Origin: Rhodospirillaceae bacterium
GTDB taxonomy: Bacteria; Pseudomonadota; Alphaproteobacteria; CACIAM-22H2
Reading direction: 5' to 3'
DNA length: 64,000 nucleotides
Assembly (NCBI GenBank): GCA_022843945.1
Contig: JALHMR010000018.1
Span: 1 to 64,000, forward strand
Part shown: piece by piece, positions 45,314 to 54,014 of the stretch
Layout of the letters: every line of letters starts with the position of its first letter
Position numbering within the stretch: the stretch's first letter is position 1
Notes under the pieces: generated by a model
Database searches by the model: none
What the model was told of the DNA's origin: nothing
What the model saw: only the letters and a program-made list of their open reading frames with translations
Made by a program: the position numbers and the translations under genes

Positions 45314-45963
45314 CAGTTGGCGAAGTCAATACTAATACTACTCATAGTAGAGAGGAAGACGATGAAAATGCTTCGATCTCCTTCCTCTATGACCGTGAAG
45401 GCAATCGGAAGTATCTCACACGCGCAGAACGCAACGCTTTCCTAGCTGCCGCCTCTAGGATATCGCCGGAGGCTCGAACATTTTGCCTAACACTCGCGTA
45501 TACCGGCGCACGTATATCTGAGGTTCTATCGCTGACGCCAAAGCGCATCGATACCCGCGCCGGCATTATCATCATCGAGAGCCTAAAAAAACGCAGGCGC
45601 GGAATCTATCGCGCGGTTCCTGCACCATCGACGCTCATCGCTGAACTAGAGCTCACGCACGCTATCGAGGCGGCAAAGACTGACCCAGTACGAGCCAGAC
45701 AAAGGATATGGAAGTTCTGTCGTACGACGGCCTGGAAATCGGTAAAGACGTGTCTGCAGATCGGGGGTATCGTTGGAGCATCCGCGAATCCAAAAGGCTT
45801 GAGACACGCCTTTGGCGTCGAAACGCTGCAAGCGGGTGTGCCGTTAAATCTAGTAAAGAGGTGGCTTGGTCACGCTCGTCTAGAGACCACGGAGATATAT
45901 ACGAATGCTGTTGGCGACGAGGAGCGGTCGATAGCACGTAAATTTTGGAACACATTCGAATAG
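45304..45963 (+). CDS. Minimal tyrosine recombinase (catalytic domain only)
   Basis: 219 residues with TGARISEVL (Arg70), K-x-x-R-H in NPKGLRHAFG (Lys164 in place of the usual His, Arg167), LGHARLETTEIYTN (His190, Tyr199). It lacks a separate core-binding domain, having only ~40 residues ahead of the catalytic fold. Its start codon lies inside the left inverted repeat, so repeat and gene are physically linked. It presumably acts on the repeats of its own unit. The next gene starts 36 bp later. Confidence 0.8.
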   Translation: MGYSVGEVNTNTTHSREEDDENASISFLYDREGNRKYLTRAERNAFLAAASRISPEARTFCLTLAYTGARISEVLSLTPKRIDTRAGIIIIESLKKRRRGIYRAVPAPSTLIAELELTHAIEAAKTDPVRARQRIWKFCRTTAWKSVKTCLQIGGIVGASANPKGLRHAFGVETLQAGVPLNLVKRWLGHARLETTEIYTNAVGDEERSIARKFWNTFE

Positions 45964-45999
45964 GTGAGCAGGTCGTCCAGACACGTGAAGGATTGAGCC

Positions 46000-47229
46000 A
46001 TGGAAACCACCAGCGAAAAGCTCGACAGCTTCTTTGGCCAAGTGAAGACGCTGACGTTCTGGAGGCGCATCTTCCACTGGGCACAATTCAGAACTCTAAG
46101 CTACGACGCATATCAGGAGTTCAAAGCACTCCTCTCGAAGATTGCTCAGTTGATGCAAGATTTAGAGAAGGTCACGCACGAGGCGGCACTTCTCAAGAAA
46201 GATAACGATCATCTTCTCCAAAATGAGAAAACCCAAGGCGCTGAGCTAACCGCCTTGAGAGCTAGGGCTGAGCGCCTAACGGAGGAAAACAGCTCCCTTC
46301 GAACCCAGAATACTGCCTTCCAGCAAACCGAAGAAACCCGCCGCCGGGACTATGAGACCAGGGTGGCGACGTTGAATTCAATTCAGCAGCAGATTCAGGC
46401 AGATCGAAAGGAGGAGATTGAAGAGCGGCAACGCAGTGAAATGGCGGCCCTGATCAGCCTAAAGGGGACCTGGTCAAAGCATCAAACCCACGTACAAGAG
46501 GCGATCAAAGGGATCTGCAGTAAACACACCATCGGCTACGTAGAGAACGTCCCGTTTAAGGGTACGCCGGACAATACGATCAAGATTTCCGATGAATTTG
46601 TTGTCTTCGACGCGAAAAGCCCTGGAGGAGACAACCTCGACAATTTCTTTGCCTATATAAAAACTCAGACGGAACAGGTCAAAAAGTACGCCAAGGAAGA
46701 GAACGTCAGAAAAGATATCTTCTTGGTGATACCTTCAAACACGGTTCACGTGATCAGCCAGTTCGTATTCAATATGGCGGACTACAACGTCTATGTTGTC
46801 ACGCCGGACTCTTTGGAACCCATCTTTCTCAGTCTGAAAAGAATTGAGGACTATGAGTTCGTCGATCAGCTGAGCCCCGAAGAGCGAGAAAATATTTGCA
46901 GGGTCATCGGAAAATTCGCGCATATGACAAAGCGCAGAATCCAGATTGATCACTTCTTCAGCCGCCAGTTTCTCGAGATCCTATTGAAATGCGACGCGGA
47001 TCTACCACCGGATATTCTAGAGAAAGTCGGCGAGTATGAACGGTCAGAAAAATTAAACCCGCCGCAGGAGAAGAGAGCAAAGATCATATCCGGTACGGCA
47101 CTCGAAGCTGACGGGAAGTTGATCCGGCGAGAGGCAGAGGCAAAAGGCATCGTGTTTCCACAATCGATTCAGCAGGACATCAAAGCCCTCCCCCTGTATG
47201 GGGACGGGAAACTTGAACCGAACGGCTAG
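46000..47229 (+). CDS. Coiled-coil protein with a PD-(D/E)XK-like domain (RmuC-like)
   Basis: 409 residues. A hydrophobic/aromatic patch (~10-30) is followed by a coiled coil (~45-155) and an alpha/beta domain with GTPDNTIKISDEFVVFDAKS (PD at 190-191; D204-A-K206), the spacing of a PD-(D/E)XK nuclease, and DIFLVIPSNTVHVISQFVF further on. The overall plan resembles RmuC, but I cannot assign it firmly. ATG 46000 has AAGGA 7 nt upstream. It ends 46 bp before the right inverted repeat. Confidence 0.6.
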   Translation: METTSEKLDSFFGQVKTLTFWRRIFHWAQFRTLSYDAYQEFKALLSKIAQLMQDLEKVTHEAALLKKDNDHLLQNEKTQGAELTALRARAERLTEENSSLRTQNTAFQQTEETRRRDYETRVATLNSIQQQIQADRKEEIEERQRSEMAALISLKGTWSKHQTHVQEAIKGICSKHTIGYVENVPFKGTPDNTIKISDEFVVFDAKSPGGDNLDNFFAYIKTQTEQVKKYAKEENVRKDIFLVIPSNTVHVISQFVFNMADYNVYVVTPDSLEPIFLSLKRIEDYEFVDQLSPEERENICRVIGKFAHMTKRRIQIDHFFSRQFLEILLKCDADLPPDILEKVGEYERSEKLNPPQEKRAKIISGTALEADGKLIRREAEAKGIVFPQSIQQDIKALPLYGDGKLEPNG

Positions 47230-47275
47230 CGCTGTGGTGGTGCTCCTAGGGAGTCAGTAAGCATCGCCTGAACAC

Positions 47276-47293
47276 AATACCCCATTTTGTTCA
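47276..47293 (-). repeat. Right inverted repeat of the 2.0-kb unit
   Basis: AATACCCCATTTTGTTCA on the plus strand, the exact reverse complement of 45296-45313. Confidence 0.8.
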
Positions 47294-47319
47294 CCTCCAA
47301 ATTCCTCAGGGGGTGAACC

Positions 47320-47784
47320 ATGCGTCATGCGTTTCTTGCTGTCGTCGCTCTTCCGCTTGCCTTGTGCGCCTGCCAGACAACAGGCTCCTCGGGGGGCGGT
47401 AGCACCGCCTCTGCCCCGAGCGCATCGACCTTCAACAGCGTCCCGCTTCCAGCCAATACAGACATTGCGGCTCCAGGGCCGGATGTACCTGCGAACCTAG
47501 CTGCCTTCAGTGGTAAGTGGGGCGGGATCTGGGATGGTGTGCTCCCAAGCCTAGTCGTCATCGAAAGTGTGTCAGCTACCGGCGACGTTCGTGGCGTCTA
47601 TGCGTGGGGAGCCTACGGCACTACCACGCCCGGCTCGACCCGTTTCCGGACGAAGATCAACGGGAACGCGTTCACCTGGGGCGGCGGCACGAAGTTCGAT
47701 TTCGTGATGAAAGACGGAAAGCTCCATGGCGAGCGGACCGTGAGCGGTAGCCTCAACACCGTCGTTATGTCGAAGGTGCAGTAG
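47320..47784 (+). CDS. Lipoprotein of unknown function
   Basis: 154 residues. A signal peptide and lipobox (LPLALCACQTTG; lipidated Cys at residue 18) are followed by a Ser/Gly-rich linker and a compact beta-rich domain (GKWGGIWDGVLPSLVVIESV; FTWGGGTKFDFVMKDGKLHG). ATG 47320 follows AGGGGG. A truncated paralogue lies at 44,942-45,136. It is followed 2 bp later by a second lipoprotein gene. Confidence 0.72.
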   Translation: MRHAFLAVVALPLALCACQTTGSSGGGSTASAPSASTFNSVPLPANTDIAAPGPDVPANLAAFSGKWGGIWDGVLPSLVVIESVSATGDVRGVYAWGAYGTTTPGSTRFRTKINGNAFTWGGGTKFDFVMKDGKLHGERTVSGSLNTVVMSKVQ

Positions 47785-47786
47785 AA

Positions 47787-48308
47787 ATGCCGAGCGTATC
47801 TCACGCTTGGACGATGGGCGCAGCGCTACTCTTCCTTGCGGCCTGCGTTGCCGACGGAACCCAGGCCCAGACCCCGACCACCGGCGGACAGTCGGCCGGT
47901 AGCGAGAAGCCTCGGAACTGCGGATACATCACGGGTCAATTGCCTGCTGGGGTCCAGCCCCTCGAAACCACCCCGGCATCCAATTCGAAGTTCGCGCATT
48001 TCCTCGGCTATCGAGAAGGTACGTGGACCAGCGGACAAGGGCTCAATCTGTGCACGACCCTGAACGTCCTGGTGGTCACTGACGCCGGCGAAGCGAACGT
48101 CGTATACTGCAACGGCGCCGACGCGGACCGGAGTTATTCCCTGATCTGTGTCCGACTTCCGGGCCAGATCAAGGACGACAAGCTGATCATCTACCCCTAC
48201 GACAGGCGACCCTTTACGTACGAGTATCGTTCGGACGGGTCGCTGCATGGGACCTTCAGCAACCAGAGCGGAAGCAACATGAGGAGTGCAACGCTCAGGC
48301 CCCGATAA
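47787..48308 (+). CDS. Second putative lipoprotein
   Basis: 173 residues with a signal and lipobox (LLFLAACVAD; Cys at 20), then a beta-rich domain with three cysteines (RNCGYITGQLPAGVQPLE; LNLCTTLNVLVV; SLICVRLPGQ). ATG 47787 is 2 bp after the previous stop, so the two genes form an operon. The function is unknown. It converges on the TIR gene 3 bp away. Confidence 0.7.
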   Translation: MPSVSHAWTMGAALLFLAACVADGTQAQTPTTGGQSAGSEKPRNCGYITGQLPAGVQPLETTPASNSKFAHFLGYREGTWTSGQGLNLCTTLNVLVVTDAGEANVVYCNGADADRSYSLICVRLPGQIKDDKLIIYPYDRRPFTYEYRSDGSLHGTFSNQSGSNMRSATLRPR

Positions 48309-48311
48309 GTC

Positions 48312-48776
48312 CTATTCGTTACAGATCAGAATAAACGCGAGTGCCGCGAACGCGACGACTGCAACTAACTGCTGCTTGCTTCGCGTCGACCGAATGCTAC
48401 CGGCTAACTCGCTGAGCTTGCCCGCGTACTCGGTGACGGAGAAGTTCCGAAGATCGAACGCTTGATACTTGCGTAGCCAGCCAGGCAGCTCAGATGGGTC
48501 AATGTCCCATACGAGCGGGATGATGGTCTTAGACTCGTTAACGGCCATACCGAATTCCTGATTTACGTACGGCGACGCACAGGCCGCTTTGCTCATGAGG
48601 CAAAGCACAATCGGGCTAGCCTGAAGGGCCGTCCGGATCTCGTCCCCCCATACAGCTCCAGGCTTAAGCGAAACGCTCGCTAGAAATGCTGAAAGTTCAT
48701 GCTCGGCCAAGACCTTATGAACTGTCCGGGCAAACTCATCATCAGCTGTCGAGTAACTAATAAAAACGTCGGACAT
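48312..48776 (-). CDS. Membrane-anchored TIR-domain protein
   Basis: 154 residues. TIR fold from residue 2 (DVFISYSTADDEFARTVHKV), with the NADase glutamate in VNQEFGMAV (Glu74), then PLVWDI and LPGWLRKYQAFDLR. Residues ~137-152 form one C-terminal membrane helix (LVAVVAFAALAFILI). There is no separate sensor domain. Bacterial TIRs act in abortive immunity by NAD degradation or signal synthesis. It is divergent from the helicase/CBASS operon, 118 bp apart. Confidence 0.85.
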   Translation of the reverse strand: MSDVFISYSTADDEFARTVHKVLAEHELSAFLASVSLKPGAVWGDEIRTALQASPIVLCLMSKAACASPYVNQEFGMAVNESKTIIPLVWDIDPSELPGWLRKYQAFDLRNFSVTEYAGKLSELAGSIRSTRSKQQLVAVVAFAALAFILICNE

Positions 48777-48894
48777 CGCGTTCCCCCGTTAACGTTGCCC
48801 GCATAACGGGTAGAAGCCGCGCCGTATTCCTAATCTTGATATACTTAACCTCCACGGAGTCGCGACGCCGATGCCGTCGCGACATTAAGAATCC

Positions 48895-51800
48895 ATGACC
48901 CAAATTCCCTTAACGCTTCCCGGCGAGCAGCTCGCGGTGAAAGTGCCGCCGCTTGAAGTTCGCTTGTCGTATTCGATCGGACAGCTGCGTCACGTCATTG
49001 CGGCCGGCGGAACGTTTCGGGTCACTGGCACGATGGAAGCCCAGATATCGCCTCGTCGAAAAGAGACCGTCTATGACCTGGAGAATGGCGAAAGGATCAT
49101 CATCACCTCTCGCGCAACGCTAGATAGACCACGCGAGGTGGACGGTGTTCTGCGGCGCAACCCGGATGGAAAACTCAAGTGGCTCACGCACCGGCGAGCC
49201 GAGGATGTTTATGCGGCTGCCGCCAGCGATGGATGGGCTCGCGTCGCCGCTGCTATCGCGGAAAGCTGGAAGGGCAAGTTTGCATTTCGTGCTGAAGTGA
49301 GAAATGCGGATGGGATTGTGGCTGCAGACAACCGCGGACTCAGACCACCGCAGCTCGGCGCGTTGCACGCTGTCGGTGCCCATTGGAGTTTGTCTCAACA
49401 ACCAGCCACTATTGTCATGCCAACAGGCACAGGTAAGACGGAGACTATGCTTTCCGTGCTCGCTGCCTATGGTGGAGCACCTCTGCTCGTCGTCGTTCCA
49501 TCAGATGTGTTGCGGACACAGACCGCACGGAAATTCCTTACTTTCGGTCTTTTGCGAGAGCTGGGCGTCCTAACGGATGACGCTAAGAACCCCATCGTTG
49601 GCATCGTTACGAAGCGACCGAAGGCAGCCGCGGACTTGGAGCTATTTGGCCACTGCAACGTGGTCATAGGCACAATGAGTTCGCTTGGTGAAGGAGTTCC
49701 GGCCAATCTCATAGAGCAGATGGCAGGACAGGTGCAGACGCTCGTCGTCGATGAAGCGCATCACATCGGCGCTGGTGGATGGTCCGCCTTTCGGGAAGTG
49801 TTTTCCAAACGGCCGATCCTTCAGTTCACTGCGACGCCATTCCGCCGCGATGGGAAGCTTGTCGACGGCGGAGTTATCTACAATTACCCGCTTCGTGCGG
49901 CCCAAAAGGATCAATACTTCAAAAAGATTACATTTGAACCGGTCTATGAAATTGATCCCACTGAAGCAGATCGCGTAATCGCCACAACAGCAGTCGGAAA
50001 ACTGCGTGCGGACCTTGCCGCGGGTCGCAATCACCTTTTAATGGCACGCTGCAGGACAATCGACCGCGCGACGGCTGTTCACGCAATTTATCGAACGCTT
50101 GCTGCGGATCTGAACCCGCTGCTTCTACATTCAGAAATGAGTGAAGCAGACGAAAGACTTGCCCAATTAAGGTCCGGTAGAAGTCGCATCGTCGTGTGCG
50201 TCAACATGCTTGGCGAAGGCTTCGATTTGCCGGAGCTCAAACTGGCGGCGATTCACGATCTCCACAAAAGCTTGGCTGTGTTGCTGCAGTTCACCGGGCG
50301 CTTCACTAGGACCGCCGGCACGAACATCGGCGACGCGACAGTCATAGCTAATATCGCTGATCCGGATGTTACTTCAGCGCTTGAGCGGCTCTATAGCGAG
50401 GATGCTGACTGGAATCAGTTGCTCAGCGAACTAAGCTCCGACGCTGCACGCGAACACGCGGAGCTAGTAGCATTTCTGAACTCATCTCAGCGCCTGGAAG
50501 GTTCGGATGATGAGGAAGATGATACGACACCAATATCCCACCAACTTCTACGGCCGACGTTAAGCACCCTTATGTATAGGGCAGACGAATTTCGACCCAA
50601 GCGTTTCCATGAAGGACTTCCGGCAGGGATGGAGGTTCACCGCGTATGGCTGAATGAAGCATCGAAAACGCTATTTTTTGTGACGCGGTTTGAGCCTCAT
50701 ATCAAATGGACGCGTTCGCGCGCCCTACGCGACCGTCAATGGGCCCTCTTTGTCTTGCATTTCGATGCTGCAACTAAGCTTCTGTTCCTGTCATCCACTG
50801 ACCACAGCTCTACGTTTGATGCTCTCGCCGGAGCAGTCGGTGGCACGCAGCTGATTTCCGGAGACGTGATATTTCGGACACTCGGTAGAATTAGCCGACT
50901 CATCTTCCAGAATGTCGGCGTGAAGAAGCATGGCCGCCGCAATCTGCGCTACGCGATGTATACGGGAGCTGATGTTGCCGAAGCACTCAGTATCTCGGAA
51001 CGAGCTGGCTCCGTTAAGTCGAACCTCAGCGGGACAGGATGGGAGGATGGCCGCCCAGTGACGATCGGTTGCTCCTACAAAGGCCGGGTGTGGTCTCGCG
51101 AGCAAGGTCCAATCCCGCGGTTTGTTAAATGGTGCGCAGATGTTGGCGCAAAGATCATCGATGACTCGATCGATACCCGGCAGATTATCGCCAATGTTCT
51201 AATTCCCGAGGAAGTAGTCACTCTTCCAGAGAGGGAAGTTCTTGGCCTCGAATGGCCTCTGGAATTGGTCGGACAGTCAGAGGAGCGGGTAGTCTTATCC
51301 CGAGATGGGCGGGAGCGGCCCCTCTCTATGTTTGATATTCGATTTACTCGAATGGACCGAGTGACAGACACAATTGAGTTTAGTCTGATCGAGGCGAGCG
51401 GCGAGACGTGGGGAACATTCGGTCTTACGGTCGGCGGTCCCGAAGGTTTCCGTGTCAGTCGGCAAAGCACATCGACCGTCGAAATAAAGGTTGGCGCACT
51501 TGAATTGCCGCTAGAGCAATATCTTTCAGACTATCCGCCACTCGTTCGTTTCATCGACCTTGCCGAGTTAGACGGCAACCTCCTGGTTAAACCGCAAGAC
51601 ACGACGCAATTGACCATTCCAGAGGAGAGATTTGAGGCGTGGAATTGGGTCGGCGTTGATTTAGAAAAAGAAACGATCTGGAAAGACGAGGTAGAGCGGC
51701 TGGATTCCATCCAATGGCGTGCTGCCAGGCATTTCGTGGCTGGCGGCTTCGACATCGTCTTCGATGACGATTCGGCGGGAGAAGCGGCAGACTTGGTGTG

Positions 51801-52209
51801 CTTAAAGGAAGAAAGCGATCACATTCGCCTCGCTTTAGTCCACTGTAAGTTCTCTGGGGGCGCCACCCCCGGCGAGCGAGTAAAGGACGTTGTTGAAGTT
51901 TGCTCTCAGGCGGTCCGCTCTTCTAAATGGAAATGGAAGTTCCGCGACCTATGCCGGCATATTGCCGGCCGCGAAAAGCGCTTAGCAACCGTCGCCCGCC
52001 CTACTCGGTTCATTGAGGGTAGGTCGGCTGATTTAAACAAATTTATCAAGATTAGCCGTTTCAAAGAGATTCGGCCTGAGATCCTTATTGTTCAACCGGG
52101 ACTATCTCAAGCCGCACGAACGGCGGAGCAGTCTGCAGTGCTGGCGGCCGCCCTTGCGTATTTGAAGCAAACTATTGGTGTCGATATCGACATCATTTGC
52201 AGCCAATGA
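48895..52209 (+). CDS. SF2 helicase with C-terminal nuclease-like domain, CBASS-linked
   Basis: 1,104 residues. Walker A MPTGTGKTETML near 176, DEAH box VVDEAHHIG near 285, FTATPFRRDG near 310, GEGFDLPELK near 440 and QFTGRFTRT near 466 define a superfamily 2 motor. The C-terminal region has AADLVCLK then LALVHCKFSGG near 981, similar to the degenerate PD-(D/E)XK nuclease (D, then H-C-K) found at the end of related helicases, and EVCSQAVRSSKWKW. ATG 48895. The CD-NTase start overlaps its stop. Confidence 0.82.
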   Translation: MTQIPLTLPGEQLAVKVPPLEVRLSYSIGQLRHVIAAGGTFRVTGTMEAQISPRRKETVYDLENGERIIITSRATLDRPREVDGVLRRNPDGKLKWLTHRRAEDVYAAAASDGWARVAAAIAESWKGKFAFRAEVRNADGIVAADNRGLRPPQLGALHAVGAHWSLSQQPATIVMPTGTGKTETMLSVLAAYGGAPLLVVVPSDVLRTQTARKFLTFGLLRELGVLTDDAKNPIVGIVTKRPKAAADLELFGHCNVVIGTMSSLGEGVPANLIEQMAGQVQTLVVDEAHHIGAGGWSAFREVFSKRPILQFTATPFRRDGKLVDGGVIYNYPLRAAQKDQYFKKITFEPVYEIDPTEADRVIATTAVGKLRADLAAGRNHLLMARCRTIDRATAVHAIYRTLAADLNPLLLHSEMSEADERLAQLRSGRSRIVVCVNMLGEGFDLPELKLAAIHDLHKSLAVLLQFTGRFTRTAGTNIGDATVIANIADPDVTSALERLYSEDADWNQLLSELSSDAAREHAELVAFLNSSQRLEGSDDEEDDTTPISHQLLRPTLSTLMYRADEFRPKRFHEGLPAGMEVHRVWLNEASKTLFFVTRFEPHIKWTRSRALRDRQWALFVLHFDAATKLLFLSSTDHSSTFDALAGAVGGTQLISGDVIFRTLGRISRLIFQNVGVKKHGRRNLRYAMYTGADVAEALSISERAGSVKSNLSGTGWEDGRPVTIGCSYKGRVWSREQGPIPRFVKWCADVGAKIIDDSIDTRQIIANVLIPEEVVTLPEREVLGLEWPLELVGQSEERVVLSRDGRERPLSMFDIRFTRMDRVTDTIEFSLIEASGETWGTFGLTVGGPEGFRVSRQSTSTVEIKVGALELPLEQYLSDYPPLVRFIDLAELDGNLLVKPQDTTQLTIPEERFEAWNWVGVDLEKETIWKDEVERLDSIQWRAARHFVAGGFDIVFDDDSAGEAADLVCLKEESDHIRLALVHCKFSGGATPGERVKDVVEVCSQAVRSSKWKWKFRDLCRHIAGREKRLATVARPTRFIEGRSADLNKFIKISRFKEIRPEILIVQPGLSQAARTAEQSAVLAAALAYLKQTIGVDIDIICSQ

Positions 52210-53099
52210 ACCAACAGTGGGAAGATAAATTTAGAAATTGGGCTAAGCCTCCGAGCGAAGCCGAAGAAAAGCGCTGCGAAAACACCTTGGGCGCTATTCG
52301 CGAAGCTATCCAAAAAAACCAGAAATTGAATACGCGGAGCATCCGTATCTTCTCTCAAGGTTCCTATCGTAACAACACGAACGTACGCCGCGAAAGCGAT
52401 GTAGACATTGGAGTGACCTGCACCGAGGTGTTTTACGAAGACTATCCCGAAGGCATGTCCCGAGAGAATTTCGGTAATGTCGACTCAGGCTATTCGTATA
52501 GCCAGTTTAAGACCGAGGTAGGCGAAGCTCTGATAAGTCATTTCGGGGCTGGAGCGGTGACCCGTGGCAACAAGGCCTTTGACGTACGGGAGACGCAACG
52601 ACAGGTCGAAGCCGACGTAGTGCCTTTCTTCCAGCATCGGCGGTACAGCAGGGATGGGCGATATCTCGAGGGCGTGGAACTACGGCCAGACAATGGCCGG
52701 CCACAAAAGATAATTAATTGGCCCGAGCAGCATTATGAAAATGGCGTCGCTAAGAACAACCAAACCGGTAAGCGCTATAAGGCTCTGATTCGAGTACTCA
52801 AGAGCCTGCGCAATGAAATGGATGATGGCGGTAAGGCCTCGGCCGGACCAATCATCGGCTTCCTGTGTGAATGCCTAATGTGGAATGTTCCCGACTCTTA
52901 TTTTGGAAATGAGAGCTACTGGCTCGATCTCAGGGGAGTGCTCGTATACCTGTACGAAAAGACCCAGACCGACGTGCTATGCCAAGAGTGGGGAGAGGTG
53001 AGTGAGCTTAAATATCTGTTTAACCCGCTCCAGAAATGGACCAGGCAACAGGCCAATACTTTCATTGTCGATGCATGGGCCCACGTGGGATTCGCGTAA
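52206..53099 (+). CDS. CBASS CD-NTase (cGAS/DncV-like nucleotidyltransferase)
   Basis: 297 residues. The nucleotidyltransferase signature G52-S53-Y-R followed by SDVDIGV (Asp65, Asp67) and a third acidic residue in VEADVVPF (Asp137) supply the catalytic triad. The helical domain carries RYKALIRVLKSLRNEM. It would make a cyclic oligonucleotide on infection. ATG 52206 overlaps the helicase stop in ATGA; the Cap15 gene starts 5 bp after its stop. Confidence 0.9.
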   Translation: MNQQWEDKFRNWAKPPSEAEEKRCENTLGAIREAIQKNQKLNTRSIRIFSQGSYRNNTNVRRESDVDIGVTCTEVFYEDYPEGMSRENFGNVDSGYSYSQFKTEVGEALISHFGAGAVTRGNKAFDVRETQRQVEADVVPFFQHRRYSRDGRYLEGVELRPDNGRPQKIINWPEQHYENGVAKNNQTGKRYKALIRVLKSLRNEMDDGGKASAGPIIGFLCECLMWNVPDSYFGNESYWLDLRGVLVYLYEKTQTDVLCQEWGEVSELKYLFNPLQKWTRQQANTFIVDAWAHVGFA

Positions 53100-53104
53100 G
53101 AACT

Positions 53105-53731
53105 ATGCTCACCCGTATTCACATAACGTGCTTGCTCATCCTCATTGTCGCCATCTGGACGACCGTGCTGTTCGTGATGGGCGTGCCTCTAACATGGGAT
53201 TACGTTAAGCCATTTGCCATCACTGTCAGTGGCGTGTCCGTCGCCTGCGTGGTTTTTGATCGCTGGCTGTGGAGAAGCCGCCTTTTCAAGGGGTGGCTCG
53301 TTAAGCGACCTGATCTCCAGGGCACGTGGCGTGCTGTAATGCAATCGAGCTATACCGATCCGCAGACCCAAAAGCCTATTCCGCCGATAGAATGCGTCGC
53401 TGTTATCCGACAGAGCTTTTCAGCATTCAGTCTGCGTATGTTCACCAAGGAATCGAGCTCCTTCCTCACAGCGCATAAACTCATACCGCAAAACGACGGC
53501 GTATTTCAGCTCGCAGGGGTCTACCAAAACACGCCGGATGTGCACCTGCGGGGCATAAGAAGCGAGATACACTATGGCGCGCTGCTTCTTGAGGTGCGTG
53601 GCGATCCGGCGGTCGAACTCAATGGTCACTACTGGACCGACCGTTTGACTAAGGGCTCACTTGTCCTTTTTGACCGAAGAACGACCCTATTAAACGGGTA
53701 CGAGGAAGCGGCAAAAATATATCGTCCGTAG
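53105..53731 (+). CDS. cap15: Cap15-like CBASS effector (membrane + beta-barrel)
   Basis: 208 residues. Two N-terminal membrane helices (~5-25 and ~32-52) are followed by a domain starting KRPDLQGTWRAVMQSSY and rich in beta strands (IECVAVIRQSFSAFSLRM; HYGALLLEVRGDP). This is the architecture of Cap15, which binds a cyclic dinucleotide and disrupts the inner membrane. ATG 53105; the upstream extension lies inside the CD-NTase gene. It is the expected effector of the adjacent synthase. Confidence 0.82.
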   Translation: MLTRIHITCLLILIVAIWTTVLFVMGVPLTWDYVKPFAITVSGVSVACVVFDRWLWRSRLFKGWLVKRPDLQGTWRAVMQSSYTDPQTQKPIPPIECVAVIRQSFSAFSLRMFTKESSSFLTAHKLIPQNDGVFQLAGVYQNTPDVHLRGIRSEIHYGALLLEVRGDPAVELNGHYWTDRLTKGSLVLFDRRTTLLNGYEEAAKIYRP

Positions 53732-54014
53732 CGCGGAAAGGCCGCTCATACAAAACTAGCCGGTTAATGTGTGGAGAAAGCGGCATTGGGGATAGCTCCC
53801 GGCAACATGGCTCGATGCACCGCCCTCAAGTTGAAAGAAATGGCCGAGAAGCCGAAGTATCTACGGATTGATTTAGCAAGGATTGAGAGGCCAGAGCGCA
53901 TTTCCCCTACTTGGGTTGAAAATCTAAGCGGCTAGACTGGTCGCATGAGCATATGCACGATCGGTGATAAAATGGGAACACTCGGTCGGACGACCCTGTA
54001 TTGCTCTTCGACAT
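53732..54014. other. Gap between CBASS and the second integration module
   Basis: A 42-codon frame (53807-53935) has no Shine-Dalgarno and no recognisable family. Nothing else is supported. Confidence 0.5.

Larger units (their letters stand above)
45296..47293. mobile_element. 2.0-kb unit with perfect 18-bp terminal inverted repeats
   Basis: TGAACAAAATGGGGTATT at 45296-45313 recurs in perfect inverted form at 47276-47293. Between them lie a minimal tyrosine recombinase and a coiled-coil nuclease-like gene. The unit stands between a truncated and an intact copy of a lipoprotein gene. No target-site duplication is evident next to the repeats. It does not match an insertion-sequence family known to me. 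Confidence 0.65.

Noticed and set aside
53807-53935. A 42-residue protein after cap15 as a fourth CBASS component
   Set aside because: There is no Shine-Dalgarno, no recognisable motif and a 75-bp gap from cap15. Support is too weak.
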